Part shown: positions 33,335-42,281 of the stretch, piece by piece
Position numbering within the stretch: the stretch's first letter is position 1
Layout: each line of letters begins with the position of its first letter
Assembly: GCA_002423435.1 (NCBI GenBank)
Contig: DIWE01000032.1
Coordinates: 1-64,000 of the forward strand
Length of the DNA stretch: 64,000 nt
Source of the DNA: Clostridiales bacterium UBA6114
GTDB taxonomy: Bacteria; Bacillota; Clostridia; Oscillospirales; Butyricicoccaceae
Direction: 5' to 3'
The notes under the pieces: model-generated
Databases searched by the model: none
Told to the model about the DNA's origin: nothing
The model's input: only the letters and a program-made list of their open reading frames with translations
Position numbers and translations under genes: made by a program

Positions 33335-36300
33335 TTATGCGGGGGTGAAAACGACGTTTGGCGGCTCCGCCGTAGTCGAGGTGACGGTGATTTTGGTGCC
33401 CGAGACCTTTCCCTTGTCTCCGAGGAGCTTCTTGATTGCGGAGACAACGTCGGAAGAGCTTGACAGCTTTGCGACATTGATCGTCGTATCATCGGAGGTA
33501 TTGCCGAACAGGTAAACCGTATCGTCGATTGTAAGGGTATCTCCGAATTTAGGCACCTTTGCGACGCTGATGACGCAGGTGCCGAGGGTCGTATCCTCGC
33601 CGGTCTTCGTCTGCACGGCCGATGAGATGATGGAGCCTGAGGTGGTTATCTCCTGGGAATTGCCGGACGAGCCGATCAGCCTGCTCTGGAAAATAACGGT
33701 GGAGGTGCCGTTCGCCGTTGCCTTGAAAGCCGAGCTGTAAAACGCCTTCGCAATGTCGCTTGCGGGATCATCCTCGGAGATTACAATCCGGTCGTGCGCT
33801 TCGAAATCCGACGTTTGTCCGTTTACAGTAATGCTTAGAACCATGCCCTCGGTGATTTCGGGAAGCGTAAGCACAAACGTCTCGGCCTCGGCCGCGTTGC
33901 CCTCCGACTTTGTCACCGAAAAGAGCGTGCTGTCGTAGGTGATGGTCGGCGCCGTGATGTCTCCGCTGGAAACCACGATGCTGCTGCCGGAATACGAGGT
34001 CAGAAAACCGCCTGTGGTGCTGTCGGAGAGCTTCCTTTGCAGAAGGGACGCGGCCTGATCCGTCGTCGTCACGTTTGTCATCGGAATATCGTAACTGGTT
34101 TCAACATCGGAGGCCAAGGGGCAAAACCGATAGGTCTTGTTGTTGATTTTAAGCTCCACAGGGTCGCCGCCGACGACGGGAAGCGCTTTAACGGTAAGCG
34201 TGCATGTCCCGTTTTTCCGGTTACGGCCCTCGGTTTTCGTCACCGTCCCGAAATTGCTGCTGACCGACGAAGTGCCAGTGGTTACCCCGGGGGTTTTGTT
34301 TGCAAAGGTCAGCGCTTTGTCGGAGGCGGACACCGTAAATACCTTGTGGTCGGCATATGTCGCGGCTATTTCCTTCAGCGCGTCCGTCCTGCTGATTGCC
34401 TCATACTCCGTGCTCGTTTCTCCGATGATGAAATCTTTGTCCAAAATCGAGAAGGTGTCGCCGTTTGACGGACTTTTCATCGTGATCGTCCACTCGGCGT
34501 TTGTGCCGCTGCCTTGCTTGGTGCTGGAGGGGTAGATCGCCCCCGTCGTCTGCTGCTTTGTGATAGTAACCGTATAGGTTACCGACTGTACACCGTTTGA
34601 CACAACGATGTCTATCGATTTTTGCGTGGCGGCAACGATGACGTCTCCGGAAGAAGATCCCGTCGCCTCTTTTTGATCGCCGATTTTGATGCTTTGTCCC
34701 GCGTCCGCCTCGGCCGTGATTTTCATATTCGTGCCCGATGTGTAGGCGGTATATTTGGTTACCTCCGGGTCAAAGGAAGTGGACAGGGGAACGGAAATTT
34801 TGTTGTCGCTGTTGTAAACGGACAAACCGGAGAGCACCGGCTCGGCAAGCTCGGCCATCGTGACCGTGTAGAAAGAGGTGTTTTTGCCTTCACAGGATAC
34901 CTGAATGCGGATCGTCTCGTTCTGTTCGGTGTCGACGCTTAAGTATGAACCGCTTGCAACTTCTTCGCCGTTTACCGTGATCTTATAGCCTTCGCTGTCG
35001 TCGTCTTCGTTGTCGTCGGCAAGAGAGGGGTACACCCTGACGGTAGAGGCGTCCGAATAAGCCTGATAAGTAAGCTTCGTGCCGGAAAAGGATTCCATCG
35101 GAATCTCTTCCGAGCCGTCGGCGCTTTTTAAGACAAGCCCTTTAAGCTGGGCCGCCTCTCCGTAAGGCATCAGCGTGTTGTTCCCGACCTTGATCGGCAA
35201 TCCGCCCGACAGCCTGATATTGTTGATGTTGACGATAATATCCGCACCGATCGTCGAGTCTCCCGAATTGACAAGGACATTTGAAAGGATGCCGCTGCCT
35301 GTCACAGTGGTCGGCGCGTTTAGGTTCAGTTCCGCAATGATGCCGTTTGCCTTTACGGTTATCTGGTATTTTTGGGAGAATGTCCCCGCTGAAAGCGTCA
35401 GGGAGGAGACGGTGCCCGAATCAACGGAAAGAAGTGTTGTCGGGTCGTCGAGCGAAAAGCTTCCGAAGTTCCCGTTTAAGGCGATGTCGGCGTTCGGAGC
35501 GTCGAATAAGAGATCGGAAACCCCGGCCGCGTCAATGCCAAGTCCCGCCGTGTCGAGTGTGCAGGGCGATTTTACATCGACTTTATTTGTGCCCGACAAG
35601 CCCTTTAAGGCGAACCGGACGCCGGATAAATAGCCTTCCGGATAACCGACTTCAAGGTTGCCGGCAAACGTCGCATCCTCCGCGATCACGCCGCCGTCGT
35701 TTCCACCGCCGGCGACAAAGGTCAGGCCCTTGACCGTGACGTTTCTCAGCGTGGCGGTGCCTGTCCCGATTCCCTCGGTCAGATAAAGGTTTCCTTCAAC
35801 CGTCGCGTTTTCAAGCGTGACGCCCGAAGTGCTGATCGTCACATTTCCGGAAATGTTTCCGCCCACATAGCTTCCGGCCTTGTTGTAAAGCTCTCCCATG
35901 GCGCGCGCCAGAATGGTTGCCGCCTGCGCGCGGGAGAGCGAGGAAACGGGCTCGAAGTTGCCGCTTGGCATAGCGGTTACGATCCCGAATTTCTCAGCGG
36001 TCGCGATATAGGCCTTTGCCCAGGAAGCAATCGTGTCCTCGTCGTGAAAGCTCGCATTCCCGGTTTCAAGCGGAAGCTTTAGCACGCGGATCAGCATGGC
36101 GGCCGCCTCTTGGCGGCTGATGAATCCGTCGGGGTTCGCCTTTCCGCCCGAGCCGAGCATGTAGCCCATGGTTGCGGCCCTGGTGACGGCCTGGGATTTC
36201 CAGTCACCGGAATATGTAACGTCAGAAAAACGGGTGTCGCCTTCTTTTGTAAAACCGAACGTGCGGTTTATCAGCGCCGCGAATTCCGCGCGCGTGATGT

Positions 36301-36475
36301 TTGCGTCAGGGCGATAGCTTCCTTTGCCGTTGCCCTGCATGATCCCTTTTTCCGAGAGCAGAAGAATCTGGTCCTTCGCCCAATGCTTGTCGATGTCCGT
36401 AGCAGCGAGCGCTCCGGGCGTCATGGAAAGAAGCAGGGCGGTGATGAGAAAAAATGCAGCGATTCGTCTTCGCAT
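33335..36475 (-). CDS. Large SLH-domain surface protein with adhesin-like repeats
   Basis: A ~1046-residue secreted protein. The ATG at 36475 follows AAGGAGGG and starts a signal peptide (basic start RRRIAAFF, cleavage after GALAA); the longer frame from 36559 is not needed. Three SLH repeats occupy residues ~28-210, beginning TDIDKHWAKDQILLLSEKG. A beta-helix-like stretch (~215-420) with short N-V-T-I/L-E-N repeats follows. A cadherin-like beta-sandwich domain lies around 560-660 (LSGLSVYNSDNKISV...). After it come repeated Ser/Thr/Gly-rich modules, two of which share a GTC-V-V / LTIDDTVYLFGN-like pattern. It is a cell-surface protein of unknown ligand. Its stop is close to the IS110 element. 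Confidence 0.85.
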   Translation of the reverse strand: MRRRIAAFFLITALLLSMTPGALAATDIDKHWAKDQILLLSEKGIMQGNGKGSYRPDANITRAEFAALINRTFGFTKEGDTRFSDVTYSGDWKSQAVTRAATMGYMLGSGGKANPDGFISRQEAAAMLIRVLKLPLETGNASFHDEDTIASWAKAYIATAEKFGIVTAMPSGNFEPVSSLSRAQAATILARAMGELYNKAGSYVGGNISGNVTISTSGVTLENATVEGNLYLTEGIGTGTATLRNVTVKGLTFVAGGGNDGGVIAEDATFAGNLEVGYPEGYLSGVRFALKGLSGTNKVDVKSPCTLDTAGLGIDAAGVSDLLFDAPNADIALNGNFGSFSLDDPTTLLSVDSGTVSSLTLSAGTFSQKYQITVKANGIIAELNLNAPTTVTGSGILSNVLVNSGDSTIGADIIVNINNIRLSGGLPIKVGNNTLMPYGEAAQLKGLVLKSADGSEEIPMESFSGTKLTYQAYSDASTVRVYPSLADDNEDDDSEGYKITVNGEEVASGSYLSVDTEQNETIRIQVSCEGKNTSFYTVTMAELAEPVLSGLSVYNSDNKISVPLSTSFDPEVTKYTAYTSGTNMKITAEADAGQSIKIGDQKEATGSSSGDVIVAATQKSIDIVVSNGVQSVTYTVTITKQQTTGAIYPSSTKQGSGTNAEWTITMKSPSNGDTFSILDKDFIIGETSTEYEAISRTDALKEIAATYADHKVFTVSASDKALTFANKTPGVTTGTSSVSSNFGTVTKTEGRNRKNGTCTLTVKALPVVGGDPVELKINNKTYRFCPLASDVETSYDIPMTNVTTTDQAASLLQRKLSDSTTGGFLTSYSGSSIVVSSGDITAPTITYDSTLFSVTKSEGNAAEAETFVLTLPEITEGMVLSITVNGQTSDFEAHDRIVISEDDPASDIAKAFYSSAFKATANGTSTVIFQSRLIGSSGNSQEITTSGSIISSAVQTKTGEDTTLGTCVISVAKVPKFGDTLTIDDTVYLFGNTSDDTTINVAKLSSSSDVVSAIKKLLGDKGKVSGTKITVTSTTAEPPNVVFTPA

Positions 36476-36704
36476 TTTCGGGGTCCCTCCTTTGATGGCA
36501 TGCCGTTTAAATTTTATCGTTAATTTATTATACAGTACAGAACCGCTTAAAAACAACATACTGAGACGGAAAACACCCCATAAAGTTCCAAAAAAGGAAA
36601 AAGATCCGCAAAAAATGAAGGGCTAAAAAAATACAGAACCCTCTTGACTTAAAGCGCACTCTAAATACTATACTAACAGTGGATCAAAAAAAGGAAGTGA
36701 GCTA
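36476..36704. other. Divergent intergenic region
   Basis: It separates the SLH gene (leftward) from the aldo/keto reductase (rightward). For the SLH gene, minus-strand TTGTTT and TATAAT with an 18-base spacer lie near 36526-36555. The rightward MerR-type promoter is described separately. Confidence 0.5.
36644..36674 (+). promoter_or_regulatory. MerR-type promoter of the aldo/keto reductase gene
   Basis: TTGACT (36644-36649) and TATACT (36669-36674) are separated by 19 bases, and the spacer carries an imperfect dyad, acttaaagcg/cactctaaat (7 of 10 positions). A 19-base spacer with a dyad in it is the mark of promoters twisted open by MerR-family activators. No MerR gene is in the window. Confidence 0.6.
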
Positions 36705-37814
36705 ATGGAATATACGCAATACGGAAAGACAGGGCTCCGGGTGTCGAGGTTCGGCCTGGGCTGCATGCGGTTCCCGCCGAATGAGGCCGACGCGGTCGAG
36801 ATGGTCCGCTATGCGATCGACCACGGCGTCAACTATATCGACACCGCCTACGTCTACAAGGACAGCGAAGTCATTACGGGAAAGGCGCTTAAGAACGGGT
36901 ACCGGGACAAGACCTATCTCGCGACGAAAAGCCCCATCTGGAACATCACAAGGCATGAGGACTTTGAAAAGTACTTAGACGAGGAGCTTGCGCGGCTTAA
37001 AACGGACCACATTGACGTTTACCTTCTGCACAACATGAATTATAATAACTGGGAGAAGGTCAAAAAATACGACGGCCTTACCTTCCTGGACAAAATGGTG
37101 CAAAAGGGGAAGATCGGGCACAAGGCCTTTTCCATTCACAACACATTCCCGGCGTTCCAGGAGATCGTCGACTCCTTTGACTGGGAAATGGCGCAGATCC
37201 AGCTCAACATTCTCGACGAGCATCAGCAGGTGGGCGTCGAGGGCATGAAATACGCGTCGGAGAAAGGGCTTGCGGTAGTTGTGATGGAGCCGCTGCGCGG
37301 CGGGTACCTCTTAAACAACGTTCCCGGGGAAGTGCATGAGCTCATAAGCGCCTATCCGGAGAAACGCTCGCTGGTCGAGTGGTGCTTCCGCTGGCTATAC
37401 AACATGCCGGAGGTGACGGTGGTTCTGAGCGGCACGAGCACACTCGAACAGCTCAAGGACAACTTAAGGATATTCGGGCATTCGGCGGCGGACGTGATGT
37501 CAAAAGAGGATATGAGGCTGATCCAAAGAATCCAGGAGGCGTTCGAGTCGAAAAAGAGCGTGGGCTGCACCGGCTGCAGATACTGCATGCCATGTCCGAA
37601 GGGCGTCGACATCCCGGAAATTTTCAGGCTGTATAACAGCTACCAGCGTCTAACGCAGCATCCGATCGACAAAGTCGTGTACCAGAACACGACGGTCCCC
37701 TCCGGCAAGGGCGCGGACCGGTGTATCTCCTGCGGTATCTGTATGCAGCACTGCCCGCAGGACCTTAAAATTCCCGAGCTGTTAAAAACGGCTCACGCGG
37801 AGCTTTCCAAATAA
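36705..37814 (+). CDS. Aldo/keto reductase with C-terminal [4Fe-4S] ferredoxin-like domain
   Basis: A 369-residue protein. Residues ~1-280 form an AKR barrel: YGKTGLRVSRFGLGCMRFP, the catalytic tetrad Asp/Tyr in INYIDTAYVYKDSE-like segment VNYIDTAYVYKDSE, Lys in YLATKSP and His in DVYLLHNMN. Residues ~285-360 hold two cysteine clusters, CTGCRYCMPCPKGVDIPEIF and CISCGICMQHCPQDLKIPEL, expected to bind [4Fe-4S] clusters. Such fused reductases are common in anaerobic clostridia and may couple carbonyl reduction to ferredoxin-type electron flow. GGAAGTGAG precedes the ATG. Its MerR-type promoter suggests induction by a toxic aldehyde or redox stress. Confidence 0.93.
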   Translation: MEYTQYGKTGLRVSRFGLGCMRFPPNEADAVEMVRYAIDHGVNYIDTAYVYKDSEVITGKALKNGYRDKTYLATKSPIWNITRHEDFEKYLDEELARLKTDHIDVYLLHNMNYNNWEKVKKYDGLTFLDKMVQKGKIGHKAFSIHNTFPAFQEIVDSFDWEMAQIQLNILDEHQQVGVEGMKYASEKGLAVVVMEPLRGGYLLNNVPGEVHELISAYPEKRSLVEWCFRWLYNMPEVTVVLSGTSTLEQLKDNLRIFGHSAADVMSKEDMRLIQRIQEAFESKKSVGCTGCRYCMPCPKGVDIPEIFRLYNSYQRLTQHPIDKVVYQNTTVPSGKGADRCISCGICMQHCPQDLKIPELLKTAHAELSK

Positions 37815-37841
37815 GCTGTATCCCGAAAGGGTGAAAAGCGG

Positions 37842-38804
37842 ATGATTGTCTCATTGGTGCACTGGAAAAATCGCTATATCCCCGCGCTTAAAGAGCTCCT
37901 CTGCGAAAAAATTTACGAATGCCGCGACAGGCAGGAGGCGTTACGGGTTTTGCCGGACGCGGACATCGTCATCACCTTCGGCGGCGGGGACGGGGACTAC
38001 GCGATCCCCATAGACGGGGAGATGCTGGCCGCCGCCCACGGTCTGCGGCTCGTCTTGAGCTTGAGCTCGGGCGTCGAGAAGCTGCCGATGCAGGCCCTGC
38101 GCGAAAAAAACGTTGCGGTGTGCAACAGCAGGGGAGCGCACGGGGTGTCCATCGCGGAATACGTGCTCGGCGGGATGCTCGTCATGAGCCACCATTTCCA
38201 TCAGTTCCTGCGCAGTCAGGAACAGAGCCGCTGGAAGCCGATCGTAAGGGGAGAGGACCTGGAGGGCGGCACCCTGTGCGTAATCGGCGCAGGTAGCATC
38301 GGACGGGAGATCGCCAGAAAGGCCAAAGCCTTCGACATGAACGTGATCGGGATCAAAAGGCGCCCGGAACCCGTCTGCGGCTTTGACCGGGTCTGGGGCG
38401 CGGATCGGCTCCACGAGGCGCTTGCGCTTTCGGACTATGTCGTCATGGTCGCACCGCTCACTTCCGAGACCTACCACATGATGGGGGAGGCGGAATTCCG
38501 AAGGATGAAGGAGACGGCGATATTTATCAACGTGTCCCGCGGCGATACGGTGGACGAGAGCGCCCTGATCCGGGCGCTTACGGAGAAAACGATCGCGGGG
38601 GCGGTCCTCGACGTGTTTCACGAGGAGCCGCTGCCCCCGGAAAGCCCACTGTGGGGAATGGAAAATGTGCTGGTGACGCCCCATTGCTCGGGGCCGACGA
38701 AAAATACCCAAAGGAAAACGATCCGGCTGATTTACGACAATATCGTAAGATACAGGCAGGGCGGGGAACTGATCAATCTCTTTGCGGAGAATCAGACGTA
38801 TTAA
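37842..38804 (+). CDS. D-isomer-specific 2-hydroxyacid dehydrogenase
   Basis: A 320-residue NAD(P)-dependent 2-hydroxyacid dehydrogenase/2-ketoacid reductase. The nucleotide-binding motif is CVIGAGSIGREIARKAKAF near residue 148. Catalytic residues are visible as the Arg in FINVSRGDTVDE, the Glu in DVFHEEPLPPESPLW, and the His in VTPHCSGPT. The substrate domain has LSSGVEKL and VCNSRGAHGVSIAEY. It follows the aldo/keto reductase by 27 bases and probably shares its transcript. The exact ketoacid is unknown. Confidence 0.9.
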   Translation: MIVSLVHWKNRYIPALKELLCEKIYECRDRQEALRVLPDADIVITFGGGDGDYAIPIDGEMLAAAHGLRLVLSLSSGVEKLPMQALREKNVAVCNSRGAHGVSIAEYVLGGMLVMSHHFHQFLRSQEQSRWKPIVRGEDLEGGTLCVIGAGSIGREIARKAKAFDMNVIGIKRRPEPVCGFDRVWGADRLHEALALSDYVVMVAPLTSETYHMMGEAEFRRMKETAIFINVSRGDTVDESALIRALTEKTIAGAVLDVFHEEPLPPESPLWGMENVLVTPHCSGPTKNTQRKTIRLIYDNIVRYRQGGELINLFAENQTY

Positions 38805-38825
38805 CCATATAGTCCACATCATAAA

Positions 38826-38858
38826 AATCGCGGCGACTGTTTTGCAGCCGCCGCGATT
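38826..38858 (-). terminator. Terminator of the SLH/WG-repeat gene
   Basis: A 10-bp perfect stem, aatcgcggcg with cgccgcgatt. On the minus strand it is followed by TTTTTAT. It lies between convergent genes. Confidence 0.75.
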
Positions 38859-38883
38859 CTGTCTGATCGCTGATTTTTACATA

Positions 38884-40698
38884 TCATGCCGGGGACTCGA
38901 ATACCGGCGTACCGTCGGGCAAATAATAACGGTCCCCTATATAGACAAGACCGTTTCTGAAACCGAAAGGCTCGCCGTCCTCTAAGGTGCCGAGCTTGTT
39001 TCCCTCCCAGTCCATCACGGCAAGCTGCGCTTCATCCTGCTGATAGAGGTAAAGCCCGCCGCCGTCGGGATAAACAGGGGAAAAACGGTAGTAGCCGTCT
39101 GTGCCGCCGTCGGAATAAAGACCTCCGAAAAGGCTGATCGTTTGCACCTCGCGCCCGGTCTCGTCGACAAAAGCGTAATGATCCGCGTTTTGGCCGTCCG
39201 ACGCATGGGAAATCCAGCCGATATAGTGTCCGCTGTCGATTTCCTCAAACCGGTTTCGATATTCTTTAGAAATCGGCTTGCCGTCCCGGCCGAGCAAAAG
39301 ATAAAAGCCGTTTTTGCTTGCGATAAACTGCCCGTTTCGGCAGCAGACGATGTGGTCGTAGTCAAAGTCCGTCAAAAGGCCCGTTAATCCGCTGTAAACC
39401 GCGCATTGCCCCTCGCCGTTTTGTACAATCGCGTTCTCCCCCAGCCGGTATTCCCGATTGGTCATAAGCGTGTATTTTGTCGTATCCAGAAAATCGGCTT
39501 TAATAACCTTCCCGTTTTGGTCAATGACATCCCAGCCGCCGTCTTGCCGCCGTACAACGGCCCTGCCGCCTAAGAAGTCGCCGGCATCCTCGTACTGAGG
39601 TTCAATCGCCAAATCCCCCGCGTCGTTCATATACCCGTATTTCTGATCCGCGATAAACATCGTCATCCCGCCGGACGGTATTCCGAGCTGCGCGTTTTCA
39701 TAGGTAGCGCCGGTCTTGAGGTTTACGACATATACACTCGGCGCTCCGTCGTAAGTCAGCATGACAAGGTGGCCGGAGACAATGGCATATGAAAAATGGC
39801 CGCTTGTGCCCTTAAAATCGGAAAGAAGCGCCGCGCCTTTCCGATCGATGATATGTGTGCCCGGATTCATAATGTTCGAAGGATTGTCGAGGACCACTTC
39901 ATATTCCCGGTCAAACGGATAGATATAGCCCTTTTCCTCTTTTGTGTAGTTATTACCTGATGAATCGATATAACCATCGCCATATGGATAGTATTCCGGC
40001 TCCGGCTTTTCATTCGGCTCCCCGCCGCCGTTTGCGTTGTACAGGCGAAGCATGGTCAGGTATGCCTGCTCGCGCGTGTATGTCCCCACGGGATCAAAGG
40101 CATTTCCCGGCACGCCCGTCATGATTCCCTGGCGGTAAACCCAATAGATACCATTTCGCGCAAAATTTTGAATCCGGTTTCCGTCGGAAAAGACATGCGG
40201 AAAATTTGAGGCGAGCGCCGATGCGCTCGCGGCTTCGTCGGCGATCAGGGACGTCAGTTTGTCCGCTGCGCTGTAAAGCATTTTCGCGGCCTCCTGCCGG
40301 GTAATCGGAGCATCCGGGTCAAAGATCCCATTCCCTCTGCCGCCGACGATACCGAGAGACGCGCAGAGCAAAACGTCCGGATCGTCGGTGTCGCCGAATA
40401 CGGGCTCGGGGTCGGTGCCGCCCGGTGTGCCTTGGCCGACTGTCCCGGCTTTACCGGATAAATACCAGATATCGTACAGATTGGCGATGAGACGGCAGAA
40501 CTCCCGCCTCGTGACGGGCGCGTCATACGCGTTTTGCAGTTCCCCGGGCACAAGGCCGAGCAATATCGCCTGCGAAACCTCCGCCTGCGCCCAGCCGGAC
40601 GGCCCGCCCGGTGCTCCGCCGGCGTCCGCCGAAGAGGCAAAAGCGCCCCGAATCAATACAAAAAGTAAAAGAATGACAGATATGCCCCTTTTTGACAT
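38884..40698 (-). CDS. SLH-domain protein with WG beta-propeller-like repeats
   Basis: A 604-residue secreted protein. A signal peptide (SKRGISVILLLFVLIRGAFA) is followed by SLH-type repeats to residue ~240, with PVTRREFCRLIANLYDIWY, PITRQEAAKMLYSAAD and YTREQAYLTMLRLYN, each after a short D-P-D-A/DPVG calcium-like turn. The C-terminal ~330 residues hold WG/KWG-type repeats such as KYGYMNDAGDLAIEPQYEDA and GWDVIDQNGKVIKADF, expected to form a beta-propeller-like fold. It lies 47 bases after a sigma-like gene on the same strand and may be its target or partner. Confidence 0.82.
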   Translation of the reverse strand: MSKRGISVILLLFVLIRGAFASSADAGGAPGGPSGWAQAEVSQAILLGLVPGELQNAYDAPVTRREFCRLIANLYDIWYLSGKAGTVGQGTPGGTDPEPVFGDTDDPDVLLCASLGIVGGRGNGIFDPDAPITRQEAAKMLYSAADKLTSLIADEAASASALASNFPHVFSDGNRIQNFARNGIYWVYRQGIMTGVPGNAFDPVGTYTREQAYLTMLRLYNANGGGEPNEKPEPEYYPYGDGYIDSSGNNYTKEEKGYIYPFDREYEVVLDNPSNIMNPGTHIIDRKGAALLSDFKGTSGHFSYAIVSGHLVMLTYDGAPSVYVVNLKTGATYENAQLGIPSGGMTMFIADQKYGYMNDAGDLAIEPQYEDAGDFLGGRAVVRRQDGGWDVIDQNGKVIKADFLDTTKYTLMTNREYRLGENAIVQNGEGQCAVYSGLTGLLTDFDYDHIVCCRNGQFIASKNGFYLLLGRDGKPISKEYRNRFEEIDSGHYIGWISHASDGQNADHYAFVDETGREVQTISLFGGLYSDGGTDGYYRFSPVYPDGGGLYLYQQDEAQLAVMDWEGNKLGTLEDGEPFGFRNGLVYIGDRYYLPDGTPVFESPA

Positions 40699-40745
40699 GC
40701 GATCACCCCGCTTTAAGTATCAGATACGGACCAAACAAGAAACGG

Positions 40746-41228
40746 TTATAAATCCGCGACAGCTCTCCACGCCTTGTCCGTCGCCCCCATCAGCCGACAT
40801 TTGACCAGGAACCTCGGCAGGCACATCATATAGGCGATATCTCCCATGGAAAATCTCATCCCGAAGAAGAGGAGAAGAACGCATCTTTCGTCGAAGCAAA
40901 GCCTCTTAAGCGTTTGGGCAAATATACGGTGCCCTTCGGGCGGCCCGCCTTTTTGCAGATCCCCGGACAAAAGGCCACCCGGATTGTAAGGGGTTTTTTT
41001 TGCCGGGCTTCGGCAGCTCCGGCAAAGACGCCTGAGGCTTTGTATCTTAAATCGCTCGATATCGGATTTATCCCCGGCGCTTGCAAAGGAATCCGTGAAT
41101 GCGTCGGTTACGGCACGTTCGGCTGCTTGCGCATCGCCCGTCGTCAGCAGGGCAAAGCTGTAAAGCTCCGTCGCGGTCGCCCGGTAGAGGAGCTCAAGCT
41201 GGTTTTGCGTCTCGATCTCAGTAAACAA
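40746..41228 (-). CDS. Divergent ECF sigma-factor-like protein
   Basis: A 160-residue protein resembling sigma-70-type ECF factors in layout. Residues ~1-60 (LYRATATELYSFALLTTGDAQAAERAVTDAF, quoted in part) look like region 2.1-2.2 with its alpha-helical Y-x-x-A-x-x-x-T pattern. Residues ~100-150 (FDERCVLLLFFGMRFSMGDI and following helix) look like region 4 with a helix-turn-helix, though the DNA-reading helix is unusual (MMCLPRFLVKCRLMG). Region 3 is absent as in ECF factors. The AGGTAAAAC site before the ATG is moderate. It is upstream of an SLH/WG gene. Whether it still binds core polymerase is doubtful. Confidence 0.55.
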   Translation of the reverse strand: MFTEIETQNQLELLYRATATELYSFALLTTGDAQAAERAVTDAFTDSFASAGDKSDIERFKIQSLRRLCRSCRSPAKKTPYNPGGLLSGDLQKGGPPEGHRIFAQTLKRLCFDERCVLLLFFGMRFSMGDIAYMMCLPRFLVKCRLMGATDKAWRAVADL

Positions 41229-41653
41229 GGTTTTACCTCCAAATAAAACGAAAAGCGGCAGCGGTTTCGGGTTTTACCGCCGGTTGTTACGACCTGTTGT
41301 CCACAAAAGACAATAACGACGCTTTAATGCAACACCATTGTCCATTTTTTTAGAAAAAAAGATAGGCTTAAAACCGCGCTGCGCAGTTTCAGCTTCCCTT
41401 CTGCTTATGTTATCGGCAGGGCTTTTCCGTTTGTTTATCATGGCGCAGACAAACAGGACGCAAAAACGCAAATGCATCAATATAAGGAATTTCCTGACGC
41501 CGGGGCTCGCAGGGCGCGCGGGGGGATAGTGCGAAGTGGGCCGGCGACGCCCACGTATGACGGCAATTCTTTATTGTGCTTTGTCGGCGGATGTAATATG
41601 ATAAGACTGGCGGCCGAATGGTACGGATTTTAGCAAACAAAGAGGGAAAGACA
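41229..41653. other. 425-bp intergenic region
   Basis: Between the divergent sigma-like gene and ybaK. The right end carries the ybaK promoter (41574-41602). The rest shows no convincing gene, RNA or repeat; short frames on either strand lack ribosome binding sites. Confidence 0.5.
41574..41602 (+). promoter_or_regulatory. Candidate sigma-A promoter of ybaK
   Basis: TTGTGC (41574-41579), 17-base spacer, TATGAT (41597-41602), about 50 bases before the start codon. Confidence 0.5.
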
Positions 41654-42148
41654 TTGGCGAGTGCAAATACGAAAACGAACGCGATGAGGATTCTCGACGG
41701 CGCCGGGATTTCCTATCGCCAGCACAGATATGATCCGAACGACGGGCTGATCGACGGGGTATCCGTCTCAAAGAAAATCGGACAGCCGGTAGAGAAGGTA
41801 TACAAAACCCTTGTTGCCCGGGCAGCAAGCGGGGAATACCTTGTGTTTGTGATCCCCGTCGAACAGGAGCTCGACTTAAAGGCGGCGGCGAGGGCGTTCG
41901 GCGAAAAGTCGGTCGAAATGATCAGGGTGTCGGATATCAGCAAGGTGACGGGATATATCCGCGGGGGATGCTCGCCGGTCGGGATGAAGAAGGAATACAA
42001 AACAATATTGGATGCTTCCTACGAAGGACTGGAAACGATCATTGTGAGCGCGGGAAAAATCGGATATCAGCTCGAGCTTTGCCCGGACGATTTAATCGGG
42101 TTCATTGGCTGCGGCACCGCCGAGGTTACGGCGCGGCGCCCGGTGTAA
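41654..42148 (+). CDS. ybaK: YbaK/EbsC-type Cys-tRNA(Pro) deacylase
   Basis: A 164-residue editing-domain protein that hydrolyses Cys-tRNA(Pro) and related mischarged tRNAs in trans. The TTG at 41654 is chosen since GAGGGA sits 6 bases upstream and the product begins ASANTKTNAMRILDGAGI like its family; the track's longer frame from 41618 has no site. The catalytic Lys is in VEKVYKTLVA, and IRGGCSPVGMKKEYKTILD with the GCSPxG loop is diagnostic of YbaK over ProX-type relatives. ETIIVSAGKIGYQLELCPDD completes the fold. Confidence 0.93.
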   Translation: MASANTKTNAMRILDGAGISYRQHRYDPNDGLIDGVSVSKKIGQPVEKVYKTLVARAASGEYLVFVIPVEQELDLKAAARAFGEKSVEMIRVSDISKVTGYIRGGCSPVGMKKEYKTILDASYEGLETIIVSAGKIGYQLELCPDDLIGFIGCGTAEVTARRPV

Positions 42149-42281
42149 AAGCGCTTTCGGGTAAGCCGGGAACGGGACGGAAAGATTCTTGGAAGCCGCA
42201 AAGGCATAAAAAGGCGGCCCGGTGAGACCGCCGGGCCGTATAGGCTTTGATTGAAGAAAATCGGCTTTTGGAGGGATTGCA

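Noticed and set aside
36705..38804. Nitrogen- or nif-related role for the aldo/keto reductase and 2-hydroxyacid dehydrogenase
   Set aside because: They lie 8 kb from nif behind their own MerR-type promoter, with no shared element seen.
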